NCBI GenBank assembly: GCA_026708055.1
Contig: JAPOVS010000019.1
Span: 126,532-190,531, forward strand
Source of the DNA: a bacterium
GTDB lineage: Bacteria; Actinomycetota; Acidimicrobiia; Acidimicrobiales; CATQHL01
Direction of reading: 5' to 3'
DNA: 64,000 nucleotides
Numbering within the stretch: position 1 is the first letter of the stretch; each line of letters starts with the position of its first letter. Shown here piece after piece: positions 9,262 to 18,043 of the stretch. A program made the translations under genes and the position numbers. Under the pieces are notes generated by a model that worked only from the letters and a program-made list of their open reading frames with translations, was not told the DNA's origin and ran no database searches.

Positions 9262-10131
9262 TTGGACTTCATTGCCAAAGCCGTGATCATCGGCCTGACC
9301 GAGCAGGCGCCGCTGGTGCTGGCGGCCATGGGCATGGCCCTGATCTACAACCTCAGCAAGGTCATCAACGTGGCCTTCGCCGAGACCATCACCCTCGGCG
9401 CCTACTTCGCGCAGTGGATCAACGTCGCCTTCGCGGCCAGTTTCTACCTGAGCCTGGCCATATCCGGGATCCTGGCCGGCGCGCTGAGCTGTGTCACCTA
9501 CCTCCTGGTGTTCCGCACCGCCGAACGGCGGGGCGTGGGGCCGGTGGAGGTGATCATCATCTCGCTGGGGCTCTCGGTGCTGCTGCGCTACGCCCTGCAG
9601 TTCGTGTTCGGCTACGAGGCCCGCTTCTTCGAGACGCCCCCGCCGCGCTTCATGAAGCTGTTCGGCGTGGGGTTCACGTCCTTCCAACTCACGGCTTTCA
9701 TCCTGGTCGTCATCCTGGCGCTGCTCTTCTACCTGTTCGTCCAGAAGACCGTCTGGGGACGTCAGGTGCGGGCGCTGGCCAGCGACGCCGATCTGGCCAA
9801 GGTGAGCGGCATCAACCCGCTGCTGACGACGCTGATCATGTGGTTCATGGCGGGCGCCGCCGGCGGCCTGGCCGGCGCCTTCTGGGGCGTCGGCTCCTCG
9901 GCCAAGCCGGGACTGGGTTGGGATCGCTTCCTGCTGACCCTGCTGGTGGTGCTGGTGGGCGGGGCGCGGGGCCTGCGGGGCGTGATCCTGGCCGGCATGG
10001 GAACCGGTGTGCTGCTGTCGGCCCTGAAGCTGGAGATCGCCCCGCTGCGGGCCGAGATCGTGCTGCTGGTGGCTTTCATCATCGTGTTGAAGCTCCGGGG
10101 CAACCGCTTCCGTGAGCTGGCGAAGGTGTAG
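9262..10131 (+). CDS. livH: LivH-type branched-chain amino acid ABC permease
   Basis: 289 aa from TTG 9262 (LDFIAKAVIIGLTEQAPLVLAAMG), the only start that keeps the conserved first membrane helix; no strong Shine-Dalgarno is seen. About eight hydrophobic helices, and the GINPLLTTLIMWFMAGAAGGLAGAFWG segment is the family's conserved loop. It forms the membrane channel of a HAAT-family importer together with the LivM-like protein 3 nt downstream. Such transporters take up branched-chain amino acids, amides or urea; the neighbouring amidohydrolase argues for an amino-acid derivative. Confidence 0.93.
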   Translation: MDFIAKAVIIGLTEQAPLVLAAMGMALIYNLSKVINVAFAETITLGAYFAQWINVAFAASFYLSLAISGILAGALSCVTYLLVFRTAERRGVGPVEVIIISLGLSVLLRYALQFVFGYEARFFETPPPRFMKLFGVGFTSFQLTAFILVVILALLFYLFVQKTVWGRQVRALASDADLAKVSGINPLLTTLIMWFMAGAAGGLAGAFWGVGSSAKPGLGWDRFLLTLLVVLVGGARGLRGVILAGMGTGVLLSALKLEIAPLRAEIVLLVAFIIVLKLRGNRFRELAKV

Positions 10132-10134
10132 GCG

Positions 10135-11076
10135 ATGAGCGCCGTCTGGGACTACCTCTTCGGGTCGCCGGCGTTCTTGATCTTCGGGACCTACACGCTG
10201 ATGATGATCGTCGGGCTGGGGATCCTGCTGCACCTGCAACTCGGCGTCACCGGGATCGGCAACTTCGGTGTGGCCGGGTTCTGGGGCGCGGGTCTCTACA
10301 CCTTCGGGATCATGCAGGTGACCTACGACCTGGGCTTCTGGTTGGCCCTGCTGGCGGCGACCGCGGCGGGCGGCGTGCTCGGCCTGATCACGGGCTGGGT
10401 CATCGCCGATCTCGACGACGACGGCGTGCTGGCCGCCACGCTGGCCGTGGCGACCATCGTGTTGCTGGCCATCGAGAGCGAGAAGGACATCACCGGTGGC
10501 CGGGTGGGCCTGGGCACGATCGATTTCCCGTTCGATGTGGGCGACCGCACCGATCTGGCCTGGCTGGCGATCCTGTTCGGCGTCACCGGCGTGCTGCTCT
10601 GGTACGCCCGCCGGGTGCACCGCTCGCCCTACGGGCGCCTGCTGATCGCCACCGGCACCAACGAGCCTCTGGCGCGGAGCCTCCGCAAGCCGGTCAAGCG
10701 CACCAAGGTCGGGGTCATGGCGCTCACCTCGGCAGGCATGGGCGCCCTGGGCGGTCTCTACGGCCCGATCGTGCACTTCTTGTTCCCCACCCAACTGACC
10801 GTGGCGATCACCGTGTCGGTGATCACCGCCCTGGTCCTCGGCGGCCAGCAGCGGCCTCTGGGAGCCTTCGTGGGGGCGGTGCTGACCGTGGGGCTCTTCG
10901 ACATCGTGATCAAGCTGTATGTCCCGTTGCCGAAGGATCTGCTGGAGCACGCCTTCCCGGTCACCAAGCAGATCATCTTCGGGGCACTGCTGATCTTCGT
11001 CTTGCTCTTCCGCCCGCTGGGGTTCCTGGGCCGCATGCGGCGGGAGAGCCACGTCAAGGGGCTGTCCCGTGTCTGA
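10135..11076 (+). CDS. livM: LivM-type branched-chain amino acid ABC permease
   Basis: 313 aa, hydrophobic, with LQLGVTGIGNFGVAGFWGAGLYT near the N-terminus and SAGMGALGGLYGP near residue 202, typical of LivM permeases. It pairs with the LivH-like permease upstream in the inner membrane. The C-terminal tail (FRPLGFLGRMRRESHVKGLSRV) is basic and cytoplasmic. Its stop codon lies inside the next gene, overlapping the livG-like GTG start by 8 nt. Confidence 0.93.
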   Translation: MSAVWDYLFGSPAFLIFGTYTLMMIVGLGILLHLQLGVTGIGNFGVAGFWGAGLYTFGIMQVTYDLGFWLALLAATAAGGVLGLITGWVIADLDDDGVLAATLAVATIVLLAIESEKDITGGRVGLGTIDFPFDVGDRTDLAWLAILFGVTGVLLWYARRVHRSPYGRLLIATGTNEPLARSLRKPVKRTKVGVMALTSAGMGALGGLYGPIVHFLFPTQLTVAITVSVITALVLGGQQRPLGAFVGAVLTVGLFDIVIKLYVPLPKDLLEHAFPVTKQIIFGALLIFVLLFRPLGFLGRMRRESHVKGLSRV

Positions 11077-11857
11077 GGGCAACGGGAGCACCCCGGGCGG
11101 CCGCGCTGTGATCCGCATCAGCGGTCTCACCAAGAGCTTCGGCGATCAGACCGTCGTGAACATCGACGAGTTGGTGCTGGGCAGCAAGCCCGTCGAGGGC
11201 CTCATTGGCCCCAACGGCGCCGGCAAGACCACCCTGATGCGCCTCATCATGCGCTCCACCCGGGCCGACACGGGCAGCGTCGTCCTCGACGACGGCTCCA
11301 CCGACGTGGCGCTCTCGAAGCTGCCGCCACACCGGATCGCCTCACTGGGCGTGGTGAAGACCAACCAGGTCACTCAGGACTTCGCCGGTCTGACCATCTG
11401 GGACTCGCTGCTGCTGGCTGTGGCGCAGCGCCACGACGAGCGGCCGCACCGGATCTACCGGGAGCGCCACCTCCTGGAGCGCCACGGCGAGGAGATCCGG
11501 AGCTACCTGGATCTCTTCGAGTTCTCCGAGCCGGCCGGCTTCGCTCATTCCACCGGCGAGAAGAAGCTGTTGGACGTGATCCGCTGCCTGCTCCTGAATC
11601 CCAAGATCCTGTTGCTGGACGAGCCCACGGCGGGCCTGCCCGACGACGTGACCACCCAGATCATCGACTTGCTGCGCATCAAGGTGGCAGAGGGCATGTC
11701 GGTGATCATCGTGGAGCACGATCTGGACGTCATCTGGGGATTCAGCGACATCGTGCACTTCATGGCCGAGGGGGACGTGATCCTGGAGGGTGACCCCGCC
11801 TACATCCGCGCGCACAGCACCGTGGTGGAGAAGTACCTCGGGAGCGGCCATGTTTGA
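11069..11857 (+). CDS. livG: LivG-type ABC transporter ATPase
   Basis: 262 aa from GTG 11069, overlapping the permease by 8 nt. Walker A is GPNGAGKTT; Walker B is ILLLDEPTAGL; the H-loop His is in IIVEHDLDVI. The signature region reads FAHSTGEKKLLDVIRCLLL: STGEKK replaces the standard LSGGQ, with only its Gly conserved, an unusual but not unknown variation in LivG relatives. It energises the transporter with the LivF-like ATPase. Confidence 0.92.
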   Translation: MSEGNGSTPGGRAVIRISGLTKSFGDQTVVNIDELVLGSKPVEGLIGPNGAGKTTLMRLIMRSTRADTGSVVLDDGSTDVALSKLPPHRIASLGVVKTNQVTQDFAGLTIWDSLLLAVAQRHDERPHRIYRERHLLERHGEEIRSYLDLFEFSEPAGFAHSTGEKKLLDVIRCLLLNPKILLLDEPTAGLPDDVTTQIIDLLRIKVAEGMSVIIVEHDLDVIWGFSDIVHFMAEGDVILEGDPAYIRAHSTVVEKYLGSGHV

Positions 11858-12542
11858 GGCGAGCGGCATCTGGACCGGCTACGAGGACATCGACGTCATC
11901 AAGGGCCTGGATTTCACCGTCGGCGAGGAGGTGTTCGCGATCCTGGGGGCGAACGGCGCCGGCAAGACCACCCTGCTCTCGGCCATCGCGGGACTGCTGC
12001 CGCTCACCTCGGGTTCGATCCGCTTCAACGGCGAAACGATCTCGGACATGCCGCCGTGGCGCATCGCCGCCATGGGCGTCGGACTCGTCCCCCAGGAGCG
12101 GGGCGTGTTTCCCGACCTCACCGTGCTGGACAACCTGCGGGTCGGCGGTCTGGTGGCCAAGCAGGCACGCGGTGACCGGATCGACGAGATCATGGAACTC
12201 TTCCCGGCGCTGGCGGGCCTCCGCAACCAGAGGGCCGGCACCCTCAGTGGTGGCGAGACCAAGATGGTCGCAGCGGGCAGGGCCCTGATGCAGGACGCCA
12301 AGCTCCTGCTGATGGACGAGCCGACGGCGGGTCTGGCCCCGCTGTACGTCGAGAACTTCTTCGACAGGATCCGCCGGATCCACGAAACTAAGCAGGTGGC
12401 GATCATCATCACCGAGCAGAATGCTACGAAGGCCCTCGAAGTGGCCGACCGGGCGATGGTGCTCAGCCTCGGTGAGGCGATGATGATCACCGATGCCAAA
12501 GACCTCACAACCGACCAACTGAGGAAAGGATACAAAATATGA
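11850..12542 (+). CDS. livF: LivF-type ABC transporter ATPase
   Basis: 230 aa. Start is ATG 11850, preceded by a GGGAGC ribosome-binding site inside livG and overlapping it by 8 nt; an earlier in-frame start at 11790 adds only livG shadow sequence. Walker A GANGAGKTTLL, signature LSGGETKM, Walker B LLLMDEPTAGLAP and the LivF-typical IITEQNATKALEVADR are present. The H-loop position is Gln (TEQ), which is normal for LivF. Its stop overlaps the ATG of the binding-protein gene (ATGA). Confidence 0.93.
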   Translation: MFEASGIWTGYEDIDVIKGLDFTVGEEVFAILGANGAGKTTLLSAIAGLLPLTSGSIRFNGETISDMPPWRIAAMGVGLVPQERGVFPDLTVLDNLRVGGLVAKQARGDRIDEIMELFPALAGLRNQRAGTLSGGETKMVAAGRALMQDAKLLLMDEPTAGLAPLYVENFFDRIRRIHETKQVAIIITEQNATKALEVADRAMVLSLGEAMMITDAKDLTTDQLRKGYKI

Positions 12543-13960
12543 GAAAAGCACACCGACAGACGGCGGGCGCCAAGCGCTCGCGCAGTTGGGTGTGGCGAGC
12601 GGGCGCAGTTCTGCTTGCGGTCAGCCTCGTGGCGGCCGCCTGCGGGGACGATGACGACGGCGCCGCGGCGCCGCAACCCGCTCCCGCCCCGGCTCCATCG
12701 CCGGATCCCGCCCCCGAACCGCCGCCGCCGCCGGAGCCGGCTCCCGAGCCTGAGGCTGAGCCGATCCTGCTGGGCGATCTCGCCTACTTCACCGGCGACT
12801 TCGCCTCGGTCGGCGACCTGCTGGCATCGCAGGTGGACTTCCCGGTCAACGAGGTCATCAACCTGGATCCGCCGCTGGGGCGCCCGATCGAGGTGATCCA
12901 CGAGGACATCGGCACGGTCGGCGAGGCCCAGGCGGTCCGCAAGCTGCTCGAGCAGGACGGGGTCGACATCGTGTTGAGCTCCGCCCACGAGTACTTCACC
13001 TACCGGGACTTCATGCTGGACTGGCAGGAGGACAACGACGGGCCACTCATGCCGACCGTGCACGGCGGCGTGATCCCTGTGAACGTGGGCGGACGCCCCG
13101 GCGAGCCGATCTTCCGGGCACAGGGCAGCGACGAGGGCCAGGGCGTCACCGACGCTCTGTACGCCGAGGCTCTGGGCGCCGAGGCGGTGGTCATCATGAC
13201 CACACCCACCGCCGGCTACCAGCTCACCGCCGACGCCACCGAGAAGGCACTGGACGTCATCGGCATCGAGTTGCTGGAACGCATCGACGCCCCCGGCGAG
13301 CAGTCCTCCTACCGGACCGAGGTGCAGCGGGCCGTGGACGCGGCGCCTGACGCCGTGATCATCCTCGCCCAGGCCACCGAGAGCGCCATCATGGTGAAGC
13401 AGTTCGCCGAGGCGGGCTGGGCCGGAACCATCATCGGTGAGGTCGGCTGGTCCGAACCCGAGTTCGCCGCCACGGCGACCGCCGAGGCATTGGCGGCGCA
13501 CGAGGTGGTGGCCTACCCGTCGTTCCACCGCCAGGACAACCCGGCCTGGGACTTCTACCAGCCGCTCTGGGACGGCAACGAGACCTACACCCAACACACG
13601 ATCGCCGATGATCCCTACTCCTTCACCACCTACGACCTGCTGATCGTCACCGCGCTGGCGATCGAGGAGGCGGGCTCGGTGAAGGGCTCGGACTGGGCGC
13701 CGGCCATGTTCAAGGTGTCGGGCGCGCCAGGCACGAAGTGCTACACGTACAGCAACTGCCTGGCCCTGATCCGGGCGGGCACCGACGTCGACTACGAGGG
13801 TGTGACCGGTCCGGCCACCTTCAGTCCCGGCGGCATCAACGCGGTCATCCCCGTGGTCCGGATCTTCGGCCCCGACGGCGAGATCGCCGATCAGGTCGCC
13901 GTGGACTCCGAGCGTCACCTCGAGATCCTCGACCAGGTGGCATTCAAGTTCGAGGGTTAG
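12539..13960 (+). CDS. ABC transporter substrate-binding lipoprotein (type 1 periplasmic-binding fold)
   Basis: 473 aa, ATG overlapping livF by 4 nt with GAGGAAAGGA upstream. The N-terminus has a basic region, a hydrophobic core and lipobox LVAAAC with the lipidated Cys at residue 35, so it is an exported lipoprotein. A Pro/Ala/Glu-rich linker follows (residues ~45-75), then a LivJ-like ligand-binding domain beginning ILLGDLAYFTGDFASVGD. It captures the ligand for the LivHMGF transporter. It is the last gene before a strong terminator hairpin. The ligand is unknown. Confidence 0.92.
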   Translation: MRKAHRQTAGAKRSRSWVWRAGAVLLAVSLVAAACGDDDDGAAAPQPAPAPAPSPDPAPEPPPPPEPAPEPEAEPILLGDLAYFTGDFASVGDLLASQVDFPVNEVINLDPPLGRPIEVIHEDIGTVGEAQAVRKLLEQDGVDIVLSSAHEYFTYRDFMLDWQEDNDGPLMPTVHGGVIPVNVGGRPGEPIFRAQGSDEGQGVTDALYAEALGAEAVVIMTTPTAGYQLTADATEKALDVIGIELLERIDAPGEQSSYRTEVQRAVDAAPDAVIILAQATESAIMVKQFAEAGWAGTIIGEVGWSEPEFAATATAEALAAHEVVAYPSFHRQDNPAWDFYQPLWDGNETYTQHTIADDPYSFTTYDLLIVTALAIEEAGSVKGSDWAPAMFKVSGAPGTKCYTYSNCLALIRAGTDVDYEGVTGPATFSPGGINAVIPVVRIFGPDGEIADQVAVDSERHLEILDQVAFKFEG

Positions 13961-13979
13961 TCACCTCGTAACAGACATC

Positions 13980-14010
13980 GTGGGTGGGGCCGTCCACCGG
14001 CCCCACCCAC
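13980..14010 (+). terminator. Hairpin terminator after the ABC transporter operon
   Basis: A perfect 13-bp stem (GTGGGTGGGGCCG with CGGCCCCACCCAC) around a 5-nt TCCAC loop sits 20 nt past the substrate-binding-protein stop. No long T-run follows, which is common in high-GC actinomycetes. It likely ends the transcript from the transporter cluster. Confidence 0.75.
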
Positions 14011-14047
14011 ACCTCCTTCCGGGTCAGCGCGCCTCCGGCTCCCACCT

Positions 14048-14076
14048 CGTCATTCCGGCGAAGGCCGGAATCCAGG
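14048..14076. repeat. Dispersed palindromic repeat (REP-like), copy 1
   Basis: ATTCCGGC-GAAG-GCCGGAAT forms an 8-bp hairpin with conserved flanks CGTC and CCAG. Related copies are at 21994-22020 and 33494-33541, always between genes. The motif resembles the widespread TCATTCCGGCGAAGGCCGG-type repetitive extragenic palindromes. Confidence 0.7.
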
Positions 14077-14167
14077 GCCACCGGTGACGACTGCCGAGTG
14101 CGCGGTGCTCTCCTAGGCTCACCGCGGGTCGTCCCGGATCGGCGACCAGATCGGGAGGACTCGCCAC

Positions 14168-15328
14168 ATGGTCGAGGAAACGGTGCACCGCGTTCTCTGG
14201 ACGTCGTCGAACATGGCGCTGCTGGGCCGCATCGCCGCCGAGTTCGAGACCACGCGGCCCTTCGCCGGGCGGCGCATCGGGGTGTCGCTGCACCTGGAGG
14301 TGAAGACCGCGGTCCTGCTCCTGGCCCTCAAGGCGGGAGGTGCCGACATCGTTGCCACGGGCAACTACGGCACGTCGCAGGACGACGTCGTCGCCTACCT
14401 CAACGACCACGGCATCGACGCCCGCGGCAGCGGCTCGGACTCCCTCCAGCGACACCTGCGCCACGTCGAGTCGGTGCTGGACTCGAATCCCGACATCCTG
14501 CTGGACAACGGCGCCGACCTGGCGCGCCGGGCCGTCGACCGGGGCCTGGCGGTCCTCGGCGGGACCGAGGAGACGACCTCGGGACACAACATCCTCGCCG
14601 GGGAACTGGCGCCGCATCTGAACTTCCCCATCATCGTGATCAACGACACGCCGCTCAAGGCGCTCGTCGAGAACAAGCACGCGGTCGGCCAGTCCACCTA
14701 CGAGTCCTTCTGCCGGATCACCAACCTCATGCCACAGGGCAAGCGGTTCATGATCGTCGGCTACGGCTGGTGCGGGCGCGGGATCGCGCACTACATGAGA
14801 GCCAACGGGGCCGAGGTCACCGTCGCCGAGATCGACGAGATCAAGGCGCTCGAAGCGGCACTCGACGGCTTCAGGGTCGGCGACGTCGCCGCGCTGATCG
14901 CCGAAGCAGACGTCGCCATCACCGCCACGGGGGTCGATGGAGTGATCGGTGTCGACGAACTCGGGCTGGCGCCGGACGGAATCCTGCTGGCGAACACGGG
15001 CCACTTCGACCGGGAGATCGATGTGCCCGCGCTCAACGCGCAGACCGCCGAGCGGATCCCCCTCGGGGATGTTCTCGCCCGGCACGTTCTCGAAGACGGC
15101 AGGACCATCGATCTCATCGCGGAAGGACGGATGTTCAACCTCGCCGGCAGCCGGCCCAAGGGCAACAGCATCGAGTCCATGGACATGGGATTCGCCATGC
15201 AGGCTCGGTCGCTCGAACGCGTGGCCCGAGACCATGCGTCGCTGCCCCGCGGTGCACAACCAGTGCCCGACGACATCAACCGGGCGCTGGCACGGGAGTT
15301 CACCCGGCAGATGGGCAACCCCGTTTGA
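14168..15328 (+). CDS. S-adenosylhomocysteine hydrolase-like protein, compact variant
   Basis: 386 aa from ATG 14168 with GGGAGG at 14153-14158. SAHH fold features: substrate-domain GTEETTSGHN, then INDTPLKALVENKHAVGQST, then the NAD-binding Rossmann loop MIVGYGWCGRGIAHYMR with the acidic strand AEIDEIKALEAALDGF. True SAHHs are ~430-490 aa and end in a KYRY-type tail; this one is shorter and lacks that tail. In the active-site strip the canonical VTKSKFDN becomes PLKALVEN, keeping one Lys but replacing the Asp by Glu. It may act on a different nucleoside thioether. Standalone gene; neighbours give no pathway. Confidence 0.8.
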   Translation: MVEETVHRVLWTSSNMALLGRIAAEFETTRPFAGRRIGVSLHLEVKTAVLLLALKAGGADIVATGNYGTSQDDVVAYLNDHGIDARGSGSDSLQRHLRHVESVLDSNPDILLDNGADLARRAVDRGLAVLGGTEETTSGHNILAGELAPHLNFPIIVINDTPLKALVENKHAVGQSTYESFCRITNLMPQGKRFMIVGYGWCGRGIAHYMRANGAEVTVAEIDEIKALEAALDGFRVGDVAALIAEADVAITATGVDGVIGVDELGLAPDGILLANTGHFDREIDVPALNAQTAERIPLGDVLARHVLEDGRTIDLIAEGRMFNLAGSRPKGNSIESMDMGFAMQARSLERVARDHASLPRGAQPVPDDINRALAREFTRQMGNPV

Positions 15329-15346
15329 GGTGACCGGCCGTGCGCC

Positions 15347-16603
15347 CTAGCCGGTTGAGCCGCCCACGGCGTCGCCGCAGGTCACCTTGAAGTCGAAGAT
15401 GACGCGTTCGGGAGCGGTGGCCAGGTTGAACATGATGTCGGTCGTCTCCGCGAGGCATTGCGGGGGCAGGCGGGTGAGCGTTACGGTGGCGTCGCAGGCC
15501 TCGCCGCCGCTGCCGAGCGCGCGGGTGGGCACACCGTCGAAGGCATCCTCGGCGGTGGGGTCGTCCGCGAGCGCCGCCGTGATGTTGTAGCGGCCCTCCC
15601 GCAGCTCGACGAGGGTGATGCCCTCGATCCTCTGGATGCCGTTCGAGGGGTCTGGCGGCGGCATCACCCCGGGGAGCGGCGACGGCGGTTCGCAATCCGT
15701 CGACAGGGCGTAGTGCACGGCAGCGCCGCCGGAGTCGCCGACGACGGTCTGCAGCAGGAAGACGGTCTTGCTCACGACGCCGACGCGGACGTCGACCGTG
15801 GCCAGGCCGGCAATGTCCTGCAGGACTTCGAGTTTCCGCCCCATGAAGGTGGCGACGAGGTGGCCGGGCAGGCTGAGCGACACGTCGTAGCGGCAACTCT
15901 CGCCCGCCGAGGTGAGGTTCACCACCGGCAACTCGACCGTGACGATGTCGTCGGTCTCGGTCGGTGTGTCCCGGTCGTCCACCTCCGAGGTGGCGCTGCT
16001 GCTGGTGGAACAACCCTTGGGGGCTCGCTCCGTGGGCACGGCCGTCGCGCTGAAGGTGGCGCGCAGGACGGCGTTGCGGTCGGTGGCGTCGCGGTCGACC
16101 GGGACGGCTGGATTCAGACGGAGCACGATGCGGGACTTCTTGCTACAGGCGGTGTCGGGGTCGTCCAGCGTGATGATGATCCTGAAGTCGTCGTCGGGTC
16201 CGAACGGGGCGGGTCCCACCATGCAGTTCCCGTCCGTGGTCGCCTCGATCATCATGACGGTCCATTCGTAGACGCATCGCGGGCTGGTCACCACGACCTC
16301 GGTGGCCTGCGTGCCCGTGAGTTCGCCGGGCTCCGGGTCGGCGTCGGGTGTCCCGTCGGCCTCCACCGTCAGGGTGATCTCACCGGCCATTCCCGACGTG
16401 CCGGAACCGGGGTCGCAGCCTCCCAACGTCTTCCAGGACACCTTGTAGGTGCCGGCGATGGCCGGGGTCGTGATCGCCACCAGCCGCTTCGGCACCTGCC
16501 CGTCGCCGTCCTGCCCGATCACCGGAGCAGCGGATCCCACGAACGCCGAGACCGCCGCCACGGCGGCGAGTGCAGCCCCGATCTGTCGCCGGGCTCTTGA
16601 CAC
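15347..16603 (-). CDS. Exported Cys-rich protein of unknown function
   Basis: 418 aa from GTG 16603, with GGGA about 8 nt upstream. A signal peptide is clear: MSRARRQ, then a hydrophobic core AALAAVAAVSAFVGSAAPVIG, with likely cleavage near residue 30. The mature part is beta-rich, acidic and contains about ten cysteines in GGC, RC, NC, AC and SC contexts, suggesting disulphide-bonded extracellular domains. No membrane anchor or sorting signal follows. I do not recognise the family. It is convergent with the SAHH-like gene (stop to stop, 18 nt). Confidence 0.75.
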   Translation of the reverse strand: MSRARRQIGAALAAVAAVSAFVGSAAPVIGQDGDGQVPKRLVAITTPAIAGTYKVSWKTLGGCDPGSGTSGMAGEITLTVEADGTPDADPEPGELTGTQATEVVVTSPRCVYEWTVMMIEATTDGNCMVGPAPFGPDDDFRIIITLDDPDTACSKKSRIVLRLNPAVPVDRDATDRNAVLRATFSATAVPTERAPKGCSTSSSATSEVDDRDTPTETDDIVTVELPVVNLTSAGESCRYDVSLSLPGHLVATFMGRKLEVLQDIAGLATVDVRVGVVSKTVFLLQTVVGDSGGAAVHYALSTDCEPPSPLPGVMPPPDPSNGIQRIEGITLVELREGRYNITAALADDPTAEDAFDGVPTRALGSGGEACDATVTLTRLPPQCLAETTDIMFNLATAPERVIFDFKVTCGDAVGGSTG

Positions 16604-16705
16604 AACACATCCCTTCGCTCCACGGGAGCCGAACAGGGCGCAGCCCGAGATGCCAATTTAGTTTGCAGGTCGGCGCTGAACGGGTATTTCCACATCGGAG
16701 CGCGC

Positions 16706-16818
16706 GGCGTCGCCGCGGCTCGGATGACGGCGGTCTCGGGGAAGGCGCGTCCTGCACCGTCCCCCTCACTGCCGCAATGGCGTCGCCGCGGCTCAGATGA
16801 TGGCGGTCTCGGGGAAGG
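16706..16818. repeat. Direct repeat of the FAD oxidoreductase 3' end
   Basis: A ~40-bp block (GGCGTCGCCGCGGCTCRGAT onward through GGTCTCGGGGAAGG) occurs at 16706-16745 and again at 16779-16818, 73 bp apart. The second copy contains the last codons and stop of the FAD oxidoreductase gene; the first lies in the intergenic region. It looks like a local duplication. Confidence 0.75.
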
Positions 16819-18016
16819 GCTCGCCGCGGGCGATGCGGTCGTAGCCGAGAGGGGTGAGGTCGAGGGTGCGGTACTCGCCGTAGGTGATGAGTTCGGAGGC
16901 GCCGAGGCCCATGGCGGGGGACTGCTGCACGCCGTGACCGGAGAAACCGTTGATGAAGATGAAGTTGGCGACCTCGGTGTGGGGCCCGATCACGGCGTTG
17001 TGGTCGAGGGTGTTGTGGGCGTAGTGCCCCGCCCACTGGCGCAGCACCTTGGCGCGTTCGAAGGCGGGGACGCGGTGTGCCAGCACCGGCCAGATCTGCT
17101 CCTCCCAGACGTCGGAGTCCATACTGAAGTCGTCGAAGGCGACGGCCGGGTCGATCTCCGGCGTGGATCCGGCCACGTAGACGGCGCCGTCGCTGCGCAC
17201 GTGCACGCCGGTCGGGTCGATCGTGAGCGGCAGCGCCCGCGGGAGCGCCTCGGCGGCGTCGAAGACGACGGTATAGCGCTTGCGGGGCTCGACGGGCAGC
17301 TCCACGCCGGCCATCCGGGCGGTGGCGGCGGCTCGCGGCCCCGAGGCGTTCACGAGTGTGCCGCAGGCGACGGTCTCGCCACTGGCCAGCTTCACGCCAT
17401 TGATCCTGCCGTCCGAGCGCTCGATGGCGGTGACCTCGCCGGTCAGGTACTCGACGCCTGCGAGGCGGGCCTTGCGCCGCCACCAGTCGAACATCGTGGC
17501 CGAGTCGAACCAGCCCTCGTCCGTGGTGTTGTGGCTGCCGCAGACGATGTCGTCGACGTTGTAGAAGGGGTACTCCGCGGCGATCTCGTCGGGGGACATG
17601 ATCACCGTCGCGGCGCCCAGGGAGGACTGCAATCGCTGGCTGGCGCGCAGCGTGGCGGCGAAGCTCTCGTCGCCGGCGAGGTACATGTAGCCGAAGTGGC
17701 GGGTGGCCAGATGGGGGACCTCGGGGTCGTCGCCCATCCAGCGGCGGAAGTTCCGCACGTAGTCGGCGCTGAACTGGCTGATCCGGATGTTGAGTTCGTT
17801 GGAGTACTGCTGGCGCATGCAGCTGTTGGTGCGCGCCGTGGAGGTGAACTCGTAGGACGGGTCGCGCTCCACGACCAGCACGCTGCCGTCGAAATCGTCG
17901 TTGGCGGACAGGAACCAGGCCGCCGACGAGCCCATGACGGCGCCGCCGACGATCACGACGTCGTAGGACGACCGCCGGGGCGCAGTGCTCAGCGGCGGGA
18001 ATGGGGGTGCGTGCAC
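16793..18016 (-). CDS. FAD-dependent amine/sarcosine-type oxidoreductase (DAO family)
   Basis: 407 aa. The N-terminal dinucleotide-binding motif is DVVIVGGAVMGSSAAWFL, and the C-terminal FAD segment is NFIFINGFSGHGVQQSPAMGLGASELI. Both are typical of the DAO superfamily, which includes sarcosine and dimethylglycine dehydrogenases and FOXRED1-like proteins. It would oxidise an amine or N-alkyl amino acid. It starts 28 nt after the fused HyuA-HyuB gene on the same strand. Hydantoinase or oxoprolinase products being N-substituted amino acids, a shared pathway is plausible (inference). GTG 18016 is used as start; a weak ribosome-binding site leaves some doubt. Confidence 0.88.
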   Translation of the reverse strand: MHAPPFPPLSTAPRRSSYDVVIVGGAVMGSSAAWFLSANDDFDGSVLVVERDPSYEFTSTARTNSCMRQQYSNELNIRISQFSADYVRNFRRWMGDDPEVPHLATRHFGYMYLAGDESFAATLRASQRLQSSLGAATVIMSPDEIAAEYPFYNVDDIVCGSHNTTDEGWFDSATMFDWWRRKARLAGVEYLTGEVTAIERSDGRINGVKLASGETVACGTLVNASGPRAAATARMAGVELPVEPRKRYTVVFDAAEALPRALPLTIDPTGVHVRSDGAVYVAGSTPEIDPAVAFDDFSMDSDVWEEQIWPVLAHRVPAFERAKVLRQWAGHYAHNTLDHNAVIGPHTEVANFIFINGFSGHGVQQSPAMGLGASELITYGEYRTLDLTPLGYDRIARGEPFPETAII

Positions 18017-18043
18017 GGCGTGTGTCGTCGGTGGGCGCCGCCC

